Assembly: GCF_036898095.1 (NCBI RefSeq)
Contig: NC_090739.1
Span: 58,205,574 to 58,269,573, forward strand
DNA from: Palaemon carinicauda
Taxonomy: Eukaryota; Arthropoda; Malacostraca; Decapoda; Palaemonidae
DNA: 64,000 bases
Direction: 5' to 3'
Made by a program: the position numbers and the translations under genes. Under the pieces are notes generated by a model that did no database searches, had not been told where the DNA came from, and was given only the letters and a program-made list of their open reading frames with translations. Positions 45,734-59,855 of this stretch are shown here, piece by piece. The number at the start of each line of letters is the position of its first letter. Position 1 is the stretch's first letter.

Positions 45734-46679
45734 TGTGGCGGGATGTCGCAATAACAACCCCCACACCCTTGATCACACTAACTGACAAATGTCTCCTCTG
45801 CACAAACTTTCCCCTTATGTTATCAACTGGATTCTTGGACAGAAGGAAAATGAAAACAAAACATAACCTTAACACTATATTTCTTAAAACTAAACAACCA
45901 CTTCATACTATTAACATTCATATAACTGTAACACCATTCAAATAAACCAAAATAACCCTAGCAAACTTAAAACTAAAATAGACCACAACCAATATGTAAT
46001 AATTATATATATATGATTTTGAGTGGACACTTTCGTCCACACAAGGGCCAACAGTCTTTAATAGCCAAAAAAACACAACTCTGCAGCAACCGAAACACTG
46101 ACAAATATTAATGCACAACAGTATTAATTGATCTGGATCGTGAGCGGTATCATCATCATCATCATCAAAAATCGGAAATTCATTCGGTCCCGGTCATCAA
46201 CAATAATCTTAATTAGAATAGCCGTATCAACTTTCTTATTATTAACCAGGTCGTCAACAATCGATTCCACGTAAACAAAATCTCTCCAAAGGAGTAAGTC
46301 TATCCAAGGAAGAATTTCGGTCTGCAAAATGAAAAAGAAAATCACTTACGAACACTCCTAGCTAACTAAACTATCGCACTATAATCAAAGATAAATAATA
46401 AACTGTTCTTATCATTCACAATCACGCCAAGAAAATATAAACAAAACTGTACTTACTGTTGAATTATATAATAACTTCCACCCTGGTGAAAATATATAAT
46501 AATCAGTATTCAAATTACACAGAACTGACGCTTATTGCAGTCAAATAAAAAAGCCATTCACCCAAGACGTTCACCACTGTCGTAACCTAGCTAAAAACAT
46601 AAACAAACAATCTCATTTATACCAACAGTCTTTCTCACAACAAACAATCAATACACTAACTACCTTTTGCTTGCTGACC

Positions 46680-46715
<36 letters not shown>

Positions 46716-46771
46716 ATTTGGCAAACAAAAAAAAAAATAAAAAATACCTTACTTTGCCAAATCCTCCTACA
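45734..46771 (-). repeat. LTR1 of G (3' LTR in its orientation)
   Basis: Starts TGTGGCGGGATGTCGCAATA, includes ATC trinucleotides (46150-46168) and a CT run (46684-46713), and ends aatcctcctaca. More diverged from LTR2 and LTR3 than they are from each other. Confidence 0.8.
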
Positions 46772-47511
46772 CAACACTTACCTAATTTTTTTTCATGACT
46801 CAGTCGCAGTCGGGAACAGGACCTCTACTCCGAGTAACTGGGCCTTCATACACTCTCATTCACTTCTTTCTTATCACAATCATTCGCTACATTAACACTA
46901 TTCCTATCTAAATCCCTATCATCTAATATATCATGTACCTTCCCATCTACCTCGTTCTCATCTGGCCCTAAAATGACACTCATTTTTGTAAACAGCTCAT
47001 CCATTTCATTAAAAACATTCTCAACTTTAGCAAAAGATTAATTCATGCTACTTATCATTCTCCTATCTCTCATTCTTGCATTCGTCATCCTTTCTCTTAC
47101 ATCATCTAAGGAAAAGCCACACACACTATAGGTATCATTCACACTCAGCCATGCTTCATCTGTATTAACACATTTATCTTCCATACTCACCTGTACATTT
47201 ACATCCTTGTCATGCATATTCATATTCCTACCTACACCTATAAATTTCCCTTGCTTGCACTTTCTCCTCACTTAATACTTTCAAACGCCTTTTTTTCCTA
47301 TATTCAACTAACACTAATTGTTTACTTTCTAGCCCTAACTTCTCATGCATACTAGGTTCATACTTAATCATTTCCAACCAATTATTCATCCCATTCTCAC
47401 AAATATTGATCCTATTCCTTCCACACACACAGGAGGATACACCTAGCTGAACCATCTTACACTAGTTTCAACATCTTGGCTGACTTAATCCTTTTTTCCT
47501 ACTTACTCTAG
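46772..47511 (-). other. internal region of G between gag and LTR1
   Basis: Two minus-strand open frames (47455-47228, 47271-47038) overlap by 44 bp and include MVQLGVSSCVCGRNRINICE and VSMEDKCVNTDEAWLSVND. No protease DTG, RT or integrase motif. The final 300 bp is AT-rich and noncoding. This is where an autonomous relative would carry pol. Confidence 0.5.
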
Positions 47512-48681
47512 CTACATGCCCATCTGCACCACATTCAGTACACTTAGCCCACGGCTCCTTGCACATTCTAGCATAATGACCATCCTTACCACAATACGAT
47601 TACTTCGACATCCACTCGCTATGTGCCCAGTCATACCACACCGATAACATTTTACCCCTTTCTCTTTCTTGCACTCGCTAATTCTATGCCCTACCTCACC
47701 ACATCCAAAACAAGCACCTAGAGCCCATCTACATTCATTCTTCTTATGTCCCACTCTCCCACATCTATAACACTTCTCTTCCCGGATACAACTACCTGGC
47801 CTACCTCGCTGCGCACTAGCACTCCTATCCCTCCAAAACTGATTCCCTTGCCTAAACCCTTCATTTGTCCTTACAGGTATTCCCACATTACTCGCCCTAA
47901 CACTCCTATCTACTACATTATCAGCTACCCTCATCGGTCCTCTCATAACAGCATCTCTAAAACTAACAAATTCTGGCACACTTTCCTCCATTCCAGTTCT
48001 TACACTCACAGATTTACTTTCTTTCATACATCTATCTAACTCATAATCCTCAACTATCTCTAGTATGTCATCCCATGTCAATCTTTCTTTCGTCCACCTC
48101 ATTTTCTCCTTCCGTTTCAAATTAATAAACTCAGCAACATTCTCAGGTACTGTAGCCAAAAACTTCTTCATTAACTCCTTATTCTCATTTATACCTTCAT
48201 CCCCATACTTCTTCCTAGCTAAAGTTTCCAACCTACATACATACATTGATATAGCTTCTCCTGCATTCATCTGTGCCTCATCAAAATCATTCTTACGCTT
48301 ATACCTAACACTCCCTTTCATACATTTTACCTGCTCAATTGTTCTCTTTTTCACACTTTCATAATCAACATCCCCTACACTCATTATCACACCATACATC
48401 GTCAACAAATACCCAGTCAAATATTCTCCTAACTCCCTTGCCCAAACTCTCTTACTATCACCATACTTATCCTGACAATACCTCTCATACTCCCTAAAAA
48501 AATCATACACATCCCTACTACTATGCTCATTGAACCTTTCACACCTCGGTACTTCTCTCATAAACACTGTCTTACAAACTTCTTCATTCTCACTATCTTC
48601 ACTGCCTACTCCCTTGTTGCCTTCCTCCTCATTTGAATATAATGAATCCACTTCAACACTTAAATTTCTATCCTTAACCAT
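47512..48681 (-). CDS. gag of G, with three CCHC zinc knuckles
   Basis: An intact 389-codon frame. N-terminus MVKDRNLSVEVDSLYSNEEE is acidic. The central capsid-like part has FNEHSSRDVYDFFREYERYC and FDEAQMNAGEAISMYVCRLE, typical of retrotransposon gag. Near the C-terminus are three knuckles: CYRCGRVGHKKNEC, CFGCGEVGHRISEC and CYRCGMTGHIASGC, all with C-x2-C-x4-H-x4-C spacing. Upstream in another frame is a coiled-coil leader ORF (49254-48931). It would bind the element's RNA and form particles. Absence of stops contrasts with all neighbours and suggests a younger insertion. Confidence 0.85.
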   Translation of the reverse strand: MVKDRNLSVEVDSLYSNEEEGNKGVGSEDSENEEVCKTVFMREVPRCERFNEHSSRDVYDFFREYERYCQDKYGDSKRVWARELGEYLTGYLLTMYGVIMSVGDVDYESVKKRTIEQVKCMKGSVRYKRKNDFDEAQMNAGEAISMYVCRLETLARKKYGDEGINENKELMKKFLATVPENVAEFINLKRKEKMRWTKERLTWDDILEIVEDYELDRCMKESKSVSVRTGMEESVPEFVSFRDAVMRGPMRVADNVVDRSVRASNVGIPVRTNEGFRQGNQFWRDRSASAQRGRPGSCIREEKCYRCGRVGHKKNECRWALGACFGCGEVGHRISECKKEKGVKCYRCGMTGHIASGCRSNRIVVRMVIMLECARSRGLSVLNVVQMGM

Positions 48682-48930
48682 TCCCTCTTACCCTTTTTCT
48701 TACTTACCACTTTCACCCATTCACGATCATTCTCACTCATAATGACCTTTCTTCTTTTCCCTCTTCTCATTACTTTTGCCTTTCCTTTCATCTTTCCTCT
48801 CACCTTTCTGTTCATCCTTATTATGCCTAATTCCTTTATTTTCAATCTCACTATCACTATTACTATCACCATCACTTCCTTTCCCATTATCACTTACCTT
48901 GGCCTTCTCTTCCACTATCAACCCTTTACC

Positions 48931-49254
48931 CTAAGCTGAGGACACTCCTCCGACTGCACCTTCACCCATAAATATTTCCATCATTCCCATTACCTGCCCC
49001 ATCATAGCTTCCATTCGTTCCTCATTCTCACGCATCCTTATCTCAACACCCTCTTCCACTCTCTCTACAGTTCCCTTAAGCACTTTCAGTTCCTTTTGCA
49101 TCTCATTCTCACAACTTAACATCTTATTCTCATGCAACAATTTCTCCTCGCGCTCCTTACTCAGCCGCAATTCCTCCTTCAAAACCCTTAACAGTTCTTC
49201 CATTTTTTTTTCAGTCTTAATTCTAAATTCGTTTGCTATCAGTCCTCCGTCCAA
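48931..49254 (-). CDS. coiled-coil leader ORF of G
   Basis: 107 codons starting 7 codons after the primer-binding region: MDGGLIANEFRIKTEKKMEE, then leucine/glutamate heptads (ELLRVLKEELRLSKEREEKL), ending GEGAVGGVSSA. Predicted to be almost entirely coiled coil. A stop separates it from a short Lys/Glu-rich frame (48921-48733) and then gag 48681. It may be the native gag N-terminus separated by a stop that is suppressed or mutated. Confidence 0.6.
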   Translation of the reverse strand: MDGGLIANEFRIKTEKKMEELLRVLKEELRLSKEREEKLLHENKMLSCENEMQKELKVLKGTVERVEEGVEIRMRENEERMEAMMGQVMGMMEIFMGEGAVGGVSSA

Positions 49255-49282
49255 GAGTCCAGCTTCCTATCCCACCTCGGCA

Positions 49283-49300
49283 GTCCCTGTTCGGGCGCCA
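49283..49300 (-). promoter_or_regulatory. tRNA-Lys-type primer-binding site of G
   Basis: On the minus strand TGGCGCCCGAACAGGGAC, an 18-base perfect complement to the 3' end of tRNA-Lys(UUU) as known from retroviral primer sites. It lies six bases from the LTR2 end. An identical copy is at 51215-51232 next to LTR3. Confidence 0.9.
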
Positions 49301-49306
49301 AAATAA

Positions 49307-50275
<969 letters not shown>

Positions 50276-51238
50276 GTTCTCTTTTTCACACTTTCATAAT
50301 CAACATCCCCTACACTCATTATCACACCATACATCGTCAACAAATACCCAGTCAAATATTCTCCTAACTCCCTTGCCCAAACTCTCTTACTATCACCATA
50401 CTTATCCTGACAATACCTCTCATACTCCCTAAAAAAATCATACACATCCCTTCTACTATGCTCATTGAACCTTTCACACCTCGGTACTTCTCTCATAAAC
50501 ACTGTCTTACAAACTTCTTCATTCTCACTATCTTCACTGCCTACTCCCTTGTTGCCTTCCTCCTCATTTGAATATAATGAATCCACTTCAACACTTAAAT
50601 TTCTATCCTTAACCATTCCCTCTTACCCATTTTCTTACTTACCACTTTCACCCATTCACGATCATTCTCACTCATAATGACCTTTCTTCTTTTCCCTCTT
50701 CTCATTACTTTTGCCTTTCCTTTCATCTTTCCTCTCACCTTTCTGTTCATCCTTATTATGCCTAATTCCTTTATTTTCAATCTCACTATCACTATTACTA
50801 TCACCATCACTTCCTTTCCCATTATCACTTACCTTGGCCTTCTCTTCCACTATCAACCCTTTACACTAAGCTGAGGACACTCCTCCGACTGCACCTTCAC
50901 CCATAAATATTTCCATCATTCCCATTACCTGCCCCATCATAGCTTCCATTCGTTCCTCATTCTCACGCATCCTTATCTCAACACCCTCTTCCACTCTCTC
51001 TACAGTTCCCTTAAGCACTTTCAGTTCCTTTTGCATCTCATTCTCACAACTTAACATATTCTCATGCAACAATTTCTCCTCGCGCTCCTTACTCAGCCGC
51101 AATTCCTCCTTCAAAACCCTTAACAGTTCTTCCATTTTTTTTTCAGTCTTAATTCTAAATTCGTTTGCTATCAGTCCTCCGTCCAAGAGTCCAGCTTCCT
51201 ATCCCACCTCGGCAGTCCCTGTTCGGGCGCCAAAATAA

Positions 51239-52240
<1,002 letters not shown>

Positions 52241-52244
52241 ACTT

Positions 52245-52857
52245 ATTTAGGGCATAAAGTGGGTCTCGGTAAGATTTGTCCTAAAAGTGGGAACACAGAA
52301 GCTACTATCAATTTCCCAATCCCAGCAACTAAAAAGCAAGCCATGAGATTTCTCGGGATGGTTTCATATTTTCGTAGATTTGTACCAAATTTTTCAGAAA
52401 TAAGCGCTTCCATAACTAATCTTTTCAAGAAGGGACGAAGTTTTGTATTTGATGAGGAATGTGTAGATTCTTTCAATAAACTAAAGCCCATAATGCTTCA
52501 TGAGCCAGTATTATTGTTACTTGATTCTAGCAAGGAATTTAATTTAACGATCGATGCTAATGACATTGGTATAGGAAGAATCTTGTTGCAAGAAGTGAAT
52601 GGAACGAAGCACCCAGTCACATATTAAATGGTTTAGTTTCAGCATTGAAACACTTTGAGATTTATGTACGTAGTAGTCTTGTTTTAACCGTGTATACAGA
52701 TCACAATCCGTTGGTTTATTTGGAAAGATTCAAGAATAAGAATAAACGTCTTGTGCGTTGGAGTTTACAGCTACAAGATTATAATCTGAAGATAATTCAT
52801 ATAAAAAGAAAGAATAATGTTATAGCTAATAGCCTTTCCAGAGACTTTTCAGAATAA
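52245..52857 (+). pseudogene. RT C-terminus and RNase H of E
   Basis: Resumes E's frame after G. FLGMVSYFRRFVPNFSEISA is the RT connection typical of gypsy, then FDEECVDSFNKLK, and FNLTIDANDIGIGRILLQE (RNase H first Asp block, where DASD is usual). The second part (52645-52857) has FEIYVRSSLVLTVYTDHNPL, then RRWSLQLQDYNLKIIHIK-like sequence and NVIANSLSRDFSE (NxxADxLSR-like, with Asp replaced by Asn). A stop at 52627 separates the two parts. Confidence 0.88.
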
Positions 52858-53076
52858 GAAATTTTATTTTTTTATCAGTGAATTTAGATTTGTTTTTGTT
52901 ACTGAAGTTTTGTGTTTGGTGAATGGAATGCGAAAGAAGAACGGTTTTCTGATGATGAGTTGAAGCTTCATGCAGATGTTCCTCAGTCTGGGGATAAATG
53001 TGTTTTGTCATTGTAGACCTTTAAAAAAAAAGTAAAATCAGTTGATTTTCTAATTTTTCTTTCTTTTGGGGGAATG
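52858..53076 (+). other. 3' noncoding tail of E with polypurine tract
   Basis: About 220 bp, T-rich, ending ttttgggggaatg directly before the LTR TG; the G/A run is the likely plus-strand primer. Confidence 0.6.
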
Positions 53077-53893
53077 TGTCATGGGTAGATACAATACTTT
53101 TTAAGGATACGTTTTAAAAGACAAAAATATCTATTCCCAAAGTTTGAGCAGCGAGGCGAGGCAAGATCCGACTACAGTATTGTTTGGTTAAACCTGTCAT
53201 CACTTCACTGTTGTCAGCATTTTGGAAGTAAACCGAGCTTCGATGAGAGCGCCTGCCGGGATAAGGGGACTGTCCTGTTTTGACCAAGATGTTATCGTCT
53301 TAATTAGTGGAGTCAGCATACTTTGCATACTTTGAGAAACCGAGCCTGAGGGAAATCCTTGTTTAGGATGTATGTCATCATGGAAGGACACGTGCTGCCC
53401 TTTTGTTACGACTCAACACGTGGTCCAGATTGCATCAGAAATTTCTTCTAGAAGCTTCCATGGCGTGATCAAAGTGGGGGTTTTTGAGAAAGCCAATAGA
53501 GACACAGAATTGTTGAAAAAAATGCCTCCTATGGAAATGACCACTCCCCACAGTAATTAACTCCGCCCATACATGGGTATATCAAATTCGAGAAGAGATA
53601 GGACAGGACATAAGACGAGAGGAACTATGTCCAAAACAGATAAGATGCAAGTCCTAATGAGATAAGAAACAGAGAAGACCAGAAGTCTGATAGAGCCGGA
53701 TTCTAACCTTCCCTTCAGACAACAAAAGCCTATCTCCAGAATCCTGTTATGGGCGAGAAGAAGAGACAAATTGAAGCAGCCATCCCCTTCCTGCTTGTGA
53801 CAAGAAGTAGCCAACACTGCCTACAGCCTGCCTTAGTTCAACAGTATCATTGAATTTTTGGAAGAAGACCTCTGATGTCCCTTCTTGATGCCA
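53077..53893 (+). repeat. 3' LTR of E, truncated
   Basis: TGTCATGGGTAGATACAATA onward matches 17058-17853 with scattered differences and a few indels. It breaks off at cttcttgatgcca (53893), losing the R/U5 part, so no 3' target-site copy survives. Confidence 0.88.
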
Positions 53894-54639
53894 AATTTAG
53901 CATGAATAAAGAATATAAAATATATCCTCTCTACTCTTCATTCCTTTTCAGTTTGTAAAGAAATTACTGTGGCTGGTTAAGTGTGTATTAGTGAATGGTG
54001 CTGGTGAATCATGTTGTCATTAATTCCGATATAAAGAATTAGCCTCTTCTTCTGGATTTCCCCCTTGAACTAAAAGTATGTTTCAAGCTCTTGAGGAACA
54101 GTGAGACAAATGCTCTCTTCACAATGGTTATTAACAAAGCAATATTTTTTCTATGCAATAATGCTAACAAATCCCAAGAAAGACAATTTAAATTCAATTG
54201 TACCTATCACAATCTGGAATGAGGTACTTCTAAACATCACTGAGGGGATGAAAAAAATATTAGCAAAAACCCCTGGCATTTTGCTTTGTCTTTAAATGCT
54301 AGTGTGTGTCACTTCTTTACAGATTCATCTGTCTATTGAAAAAAAAGAAGATTGGGATTCAAAAAAAAATTCAGGAGTAAATGTTGGTGAACTGAGCTTC
54401 TGGCAAAAAATGAAAACTGTATGAACATCAGGGGAGGTTCCTAGAAATAAAGCAAACTACTGTAACTTAATTTTTTATAATTTGAAATGCTATTTTCCAA
54501 GGACTATAAAGAGTGGAAAATTATTGTAATAGGCAACATTGTGAAAGTGTTATTGAGAAATCAGATTGATAGTGGAACTGAGATTTTCAAATGGCTCTTA
54601 AAAAGAAGTCTTCAAGCTTTGGTAGAGCACAGGTAGAGA
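53894..54639. other. unassigned sequence
   Basis: AT-rich. A 64-codon open frame (54101-54295) has no recognisable motif. A short stretch at 53952-53989 has ttttcag and gttaag-like ends but no coding resemblance I can defend. Possibly the far 5' part of LINE H or the continuation of D2. Confidence 0.4.
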
Positions 54640-54916
54640 AAAGGATATAGTTGTATACAGAAGAGGTAAAGGAGGCTAAAAGGCATGTGATAAGGTTAAA
54701 AGGGAAAATCTAGGACCTAAATATCTCAAGAGGATGGAAGAAATAAGAGAAAATATTCAAGATAGGAAGGTGTGTTAGAAAATATGGTAAAGATTTAAAA
54801 TGGTCAAAGTATAAAAAACATGAATTGAAGAAAATTAATTAGAAATAAAAAGAATACTAGATGGATGGAGGCACTATTCTGTAAAGCTGCTCAATGAAGA
54901 AAATTAACATTAACTG

Positions 54917-55149
54917 TGTACCGTACGTGTATCATACACACTTGTACTGTAACGGTTTTGCTGTTTTATCTTCATCACTCGCTCTTCCCTGCACTGTTAA
55001 TAAACTAACCTTTAAAAGCCTGATAGCTCATGTTTAGTTTGTTTGAATTTTTGTGATGTTCTTGTTTGCAAGTCCTGGTATTTAAGCTCGATGTCAGTTT
55101 AGTAAAGTTTTAGTTGTATTCACCTTGCCTCTCAGTTATCACCTTTACA
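54917..55149 (+). repeat. 5' LTR of F
   Basis: Short LTR with ctgttaataaactaaccttt and atttaagctcgatgtcagtt, both shared with 60047-60271. tttaataaag-type polyadenylation context near the end. Confidence 0.8.
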
Positions 55150-55224
55150 GCACGTCGCTCATTGGGGACCACCTGAGATCCAGCTTCCTCCCATCTTCTC
55201 CCTCCCCTACTGTCTTACTGTTAG

Positions 55225-55629
55225 ATGATGCCACCCTCCAATCCTGACTCTCCTATCAACGCTACTCCCACGAAACTACTGCCCTTTGCTAGTACAGAGG
55301 CATTTGCCTGGTTTGAGCATGCCGAGGTCCAGTTTTGCATTAAAGGCGTAACTTGCTCAAGCACTAAAGCAGACTATGTTTTCACGGCGATCCCTGAGGA
55401 CACTTTACCGGAAATCTCAGATGGGCTTTGCAACCAAGGGGACACCCTAATAGTGTATGACGCCCTCAAAACATACCTCCTGGAACAGTACTCACCATCG
55501 CCAGCCTCCCCCATAGCCAACCTTTTTCCGCTCTCTCAACAGATGTTGAGGGACCAAAACGCTTTACTTGCCCTCAGGGAAATGACCAGTAACTCTCACC
55601 TACAACCTGCCTCAGACGGCTCTTCTTGA
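55225..55629 (+). pseudogene. gag of F, N-terminal part
   Basis: 134 codons: MMPPSNPDSPINATPTKLLP, then FAWFEHAEVQFCIKGVTCSS and DALKTYLLEQYSPSPAS. The AWFxxAExQFxxxGxT pattern is characteristic of gag in Mag-type gypsy elements of arthropods. Frame breaks after 55560; the remainder of gag is in other frames up to about 55900. No zinc knuckle is recognised. Confidence 0.78.
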
Positions 55630-56029
55630 CAGGTGAACCTAATTCGTGGCCTTCGGGTACGACCCCTACCCTAACCTTTATGTGTTGCCATCCCCCATGT
55701 CGATACCTTGCCCATGAAGGAGCTGATGACCAAAGTCAACGCCCTTATGGACACTTCATCACCTTCAAGATCTTTGTCAATGCCTCCACTTCGGATAAAG
55801 AGGACAACTATTCAACATTGACCGAAGCTGACGTGAATGTGGTAGGACACAGACACCCACACCGTGACATGCCTGAGCGGTGATAAAGCCATCCACCACC
55901 CACATATGCCACCACTTGCGCACACTCCAACCAACGAATTCTACAGACACTTACTGACGCCCATCGGCCGTAGTTATGCTACTACCACTCCAGATTCGGG
56001 GCTGCTGCGAAGAAATGTGCGAACGGTTG

Positions 56030-56410
56030 TCAAGTGGCCAAAAACCATAGTAGGCCATCGCTTGCGGCGGTGGCCTCCCCTGTCATTAATCTTTAATTTT
56101 TACATGACGCAGGTACGGACGTGCAATTTTTGGGTAGACATGGGTGCTTTTCATTCTCTTCTACCAAGGCCAATCTCCAGGATACGATTTAGTCTGTTTA
56201 AGCCTGCCAACGCCTGGTAGCTGCCAATGGATCTGCAATCCCCACCTATGGGATCGAGAAAATCACATTATCATTTGGATTTGCCAAATATCAAAGGAAG
56301 TTTGTTCACATACTAACAAACCTTCAGTTATTTACTGGATTATCTTTCGGCGAAGCTGGAAGGCAGCCATTAGACTTGAAGTGCAAGGCGGCAACCCTGC
56401 CTAACCGCTT
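56030..56410 (+). pseudogene. protease remnant of F
   Basis: NFWVDMGAFHSLLPR matches the FxVDTGAxxSLLP retropepsin active site of Mag-type elements, but the catalytic motif DTG is DMG here. In the next frame AANGSAIPTYGIEKITLSFG follows as expected downstream. The protein then runs into D3. Confidence 0.75.
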
Positions 56411-56639
56411 GAGCTGGTAGGCTGGGGGTGGCTGTGGTGTACTCAGCCGCCTCTATATATACTCTCATAGCAATGAGGTACGTCCCTTTTATCTTTTGGC
56501 TCGGCAGAGATTGGTTGTGTCCTCTCTCCTTAGACTGTCATTGGAAATTTTTATTTTCTTTTTTTCCAGGTGTGCGTATTTCTCTACGATTACCCTCATG
56601 CAAACTTGTCCAGGGTGTGAAGGTGCCGTGTGCGGTAGT

Positions 56640-56805
56640 TTCATATCTTCGTTGGAGACTGACCTGCACTCTTTGTGTCCTTGCAGAGGGTATCGATGCG
56701 AGCAGGGCTCGCCATGTGCAGAGTGTAGTGAGTAGTCTGCTCCCCCAATGGGAGAAATTTGGACGGTGCAGGAAGAAGGCGGCGAAGGTGATTCTTGCCC
56801 TCAAA
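56640..56805 (+). pseudogene. Cys-rich gag N-terminus of D3
   Basis: Reads SSLETDLHSLCPCRGYRCEQ and GSPCAECSE then a stop; the D2 start ATG is ATA here. Six Cys over about 25 residues support a small zinc- or disulfide-type module in this gag family. Continues PPMGEIWTVQEEG in a shifted frame until LINE J. Confidence 0.7.
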
Positions 56806-59098
56806 ACCCGGTAAGGATAAGTTTTTAGCAGGAAAATATCAACCAATTGTATTGTCATCTTGCTTATGTAAGATCATGGAGAAGATGGTCAATGCAAGAC
56901 TGATGTGGTACCTGGAAAAGAAAGGTATTTTATCACCTATCCAGTGTGGATTTAGGAAAATGCAGTCAACAACTGATGTGTTGATACAACTTGAGTCCTC
57001 TATTTGTGAAGCCTTTGCTTCCAAACAGCCCCATGTAACAGCCTTTTTTTTTTTTTTACCTTGAAAAGGCATATGATACTGCAAAGAAATATGGTATACT
57101 TAAAACCATTCATGAATTGGGATTAAGAGGAGTACTATCACTGTTTATTCAATGATTTCTTACACATAGAGTTTTTCAAGTGAGAGTGGAGAAAATGTCA
57201 GGAATGAGGAGTTCCCCAGGGCAGTGTGCTGAGTGTGACCCTATTCACACTAGCAATTAATGGGATATCCTCAGTCATTCCCCAAGATATTCTCTCAACA
57301 ATATTTGTGGATGATCTCTCCATATCATTTTCTGGAGCTAGAATGGCAATGGTTGAGAGAAAACTAACTACAACTTCCAATTGACAAGATTATTCAATGG
57401 GCTGATATGAATGGGTTTAAGTTTTCAACAAGCAAAACTACTATTGTAAATTTCTGTTGTATCCGGGGAGTACATCCAGACCCGGATATATACATAAAAG
57501 ATCAACGGATCCCATGTGTAGGTGAAGCTAAATTTTTAGGATTGATTTTCGTTTGTAGGCTTACATGGGTTCCTCAGTAAGAAGGCGTTAAAAGCTAAAT
57601 GTCTTGAAGCTCTGAATCTCTTAAAAGCATTGTCCCATACATCATGGGGGGCAGACTCTAAAACTTTTAAAATTATACTAGGCCCTAATTTTTTCCAAAA
57701 TTAGTTATGGGTGTGAAATATACTCTTCAGCCACCCCAAGTCGATTAAAGATATTAGATTCAATACATAATGCTGGTATTAGATTGTCCACAGGAGCGTT
57801 TAGAACCTCACCTATCCCAAGTCTCCTTGTTGATGCTGGAGAGTTACCTCTAGACCATTACCGAATGTGTTCTATTATTCGGTATTGGTTTAGATTGCAA
57901 AGACTCCCTAATTCTTTAGCCTTTTAGACTGCAAGCCTTGTAAGGAACTCAACATGCTTTGAATTGCACCCAAAACCTTCTCAACCTTATGGCTTTCAGG
58001 TAAAACAATTATTAAACAGTCTTGATAAAATTACAGGTAAGGTGCTTCCATTTAAGATATCATCAACCCCTCCTTGGAAATTACCCGTGATATTTTTTTG
58101 TAAATATGTTATTTGTGTTAAGAAAAACATGACTGAATTAGAAACTAGGTCTTTTTTATGGAACATGTTGAAGAACATATGGAATCAACTTGTATAAATA
58201 TTGATGGCTCCAAATCTGATGCTGGCATTGGATTTGGAGTATATATTAGTTCTTTTAACTGTAGTGGTGTACTTTCTCCAATATCTTCCATATTTACTGC
58301 TGAATTATATGGTATACTAACCGCTATTGGGAAAGTAGCGTTAAAAGAGGAGGGCAGTTTTACCATTTATAGTGATTCAAGAAGTGTCCTTCAAGCTTTA
58401 GAAGGTTTTAATTCTAGTAACCCTTAATTTTAAAGGTACTGTATAACAGATCGATTTTGTTGGGTTCCGGCACACGTCGGTGTGTCTGGAAATGAAGGAG
58501 GCAGATTCACTGGCAAAGAGTGCTACAGCCGAGTTGCTACCAAGAAGGTATCCCATTCTCTGTAATGATTATTTACCAGCAGTTAAGAATTTCATTTATA
58601 ACAATTGGCAACAACATTGGGATAATTTAACCGAAAATAAGATGAGAGAAATTACAATTGTTATATCCCCTTGGGGGTATAATGGGAGACGTCTCTTTGT
58701 CGTCTCCGCATTGGTCACACTCGGATGAAACGTGAGTTTCTGCTGGCTGGCCAGCACCAACAATATTGCGATGACTGTTTGATACCCTTGACAATGAGGC
58801 ATTTGTTGACTGAATGTCTCACTTATAGCAAAAGAAATAGATTTCTGTTTGCGGCCCGGGGTGAAGATGGCAGGTTTATCCTGGCCAAGATCCTTAGACA
58901 TGATGTGTCGTACAATGCTAGTGGAATTTTTAAATTTATATAAGAAGCAGGTCTTTTTAATGCTATTTAGATTTTATAACATATTTACTTTTCTGGTTTT
59001 AATTGAATATTCTTTTTATCTGTATTTATAATAAACGATATTGGCGTCAATGACCTTTGATGTCAGGATGCCAGAGAACTTCAAATCATTCATTTAGG
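56806..59098 (+). mobile_element. 5'-truncated LINE J with RT and RNase H (I/jockey-type)
   Basis: Starts within RT (KPGKDKFLAGKYQPIVLSSC), continues NARLMWYLEKKGILSPIQCG, then an interrupted LEKAYD (57060), FVDDLSISF (57305, the active site, here FVDD) and SKLSYGCEIYSS-type sequence. RNase H: NIDGSKSDAGIGFGVYI (58200) and TAELYGILTAIGKVAL with SDSRSVLQALEGF. A CCHC-like end at 58735-58830 (CDDCLIPLTMRHLLTEC) closes ORF2. The 3' end is tggcgtcaatgacctttgat. Several frameshifts. RNase H after RT points to the I/LOA group. Confidence 0.82.
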
Positions 59099-59855
59099 GG
59101 CTAAGAAAGCGCCTCTTCTTCGTCTCACACCCCCAAATCTCCTTCAAAAGCTCCTTCTTGCTTGCGCTCTTCCGAGGGCCGATCGAGTAGGAGTGCAGAC
59201 TAACTAACTCATTGGCAACCCTTGGTACTGGTGGGGGGAGGGGGGGTTGCATCCCCTAGAGGAGCAACTTCACCTACAGTTGACAGGGAGCCATTTTCCC
59301 TTTCAGATCTTTTGCAGGTATGGCCAACCTTAGGGATTTCGGGATCCCCTTCGAAGGAGGAGCTGCTGTGTCTCCTTTAGCGCAGTGCCAGGAAGGATCC
59401 GTCTCTAGGGCCTTTAACATCACACGCTCTGGAACTGTGCGAAGCCCATCTTTCGCCCTCTCATGGCCCTTCCAAGCCGTTCGAGACGATCAAAAGATGT
59501 GACGGATTGTAGGTCGTCATGATCCGAACGCTCTTCTTCTAGAAGGCGTTCACGCTCTAAAAGCTTTGTGCTCACGAGACCCTGTTCTCAATGCTCTCCT
59601 CGAAGGCTTATTCTTCATGAGGAGAAGTCTTGCGATTGCGGTCTGCACGATCACGAGCACAGTCTAGATCCAGGTCCAGACGTCCGTGTTTTAGGTCTGT
59701 ATGATCTAGATGACAAGAACAGTGCTCACACTCGCGAGGAGGATGCTCCCATTCACGAGGGCGGTGTTCACGCTCGCGAGGGTACCGTTCACGAGAACGA
59801 CGTTTACGTTTATGAGGCCGACGCTCACGCTCACGCCGTTCTCGCTTCTGGGCAA
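59099..59855 (+). pseudogene. gag of D3: conserved block and RS repeats
   Basis: Matches D2 10590-11500: REPFSLSDLLQVWPTLGISG lies at about 59285-59345. From 59490 the frame gives DRRSS, SERSSSRRRSRSKSF, after which CG-rich hexamer repeats (cacgagggcggtgttcacgc) continue with indels. Ends abruptly at about 59855. Confidence 0.65.

Larger units (their letters stand above)
56412..59855 (+). mobile_element. RS-gag element fragment D3, split by LINE J
   Basis: A third copy of the D family: leader (56412-56640), Cys-rich gag N-terminus (56640-56805), then after LINE J the conserved gag blocks (59099-59480) and RS repeats (59490-59855). It ends within the RS repeats, where F's pol resumes. D2 equivalent: 10390 to about 11500. 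Confidence 0.78.

Noticed and set aside
49283..49300. tRNA-Lys primer site suggesting an exogenous retrovirus
   Set aside because: Many LTR retrotransposons use tRNA-Lys. G has no env, no pol, and a gag with three CCHC knuckles typical of retrotransposons.
53952..53989. Possible small host exon between ttttcag and gttaag
   Set aside because: Short, without any recognisable coding similarity and with a weak donor; the phase-0 join of the two known exons needs nothing between them.
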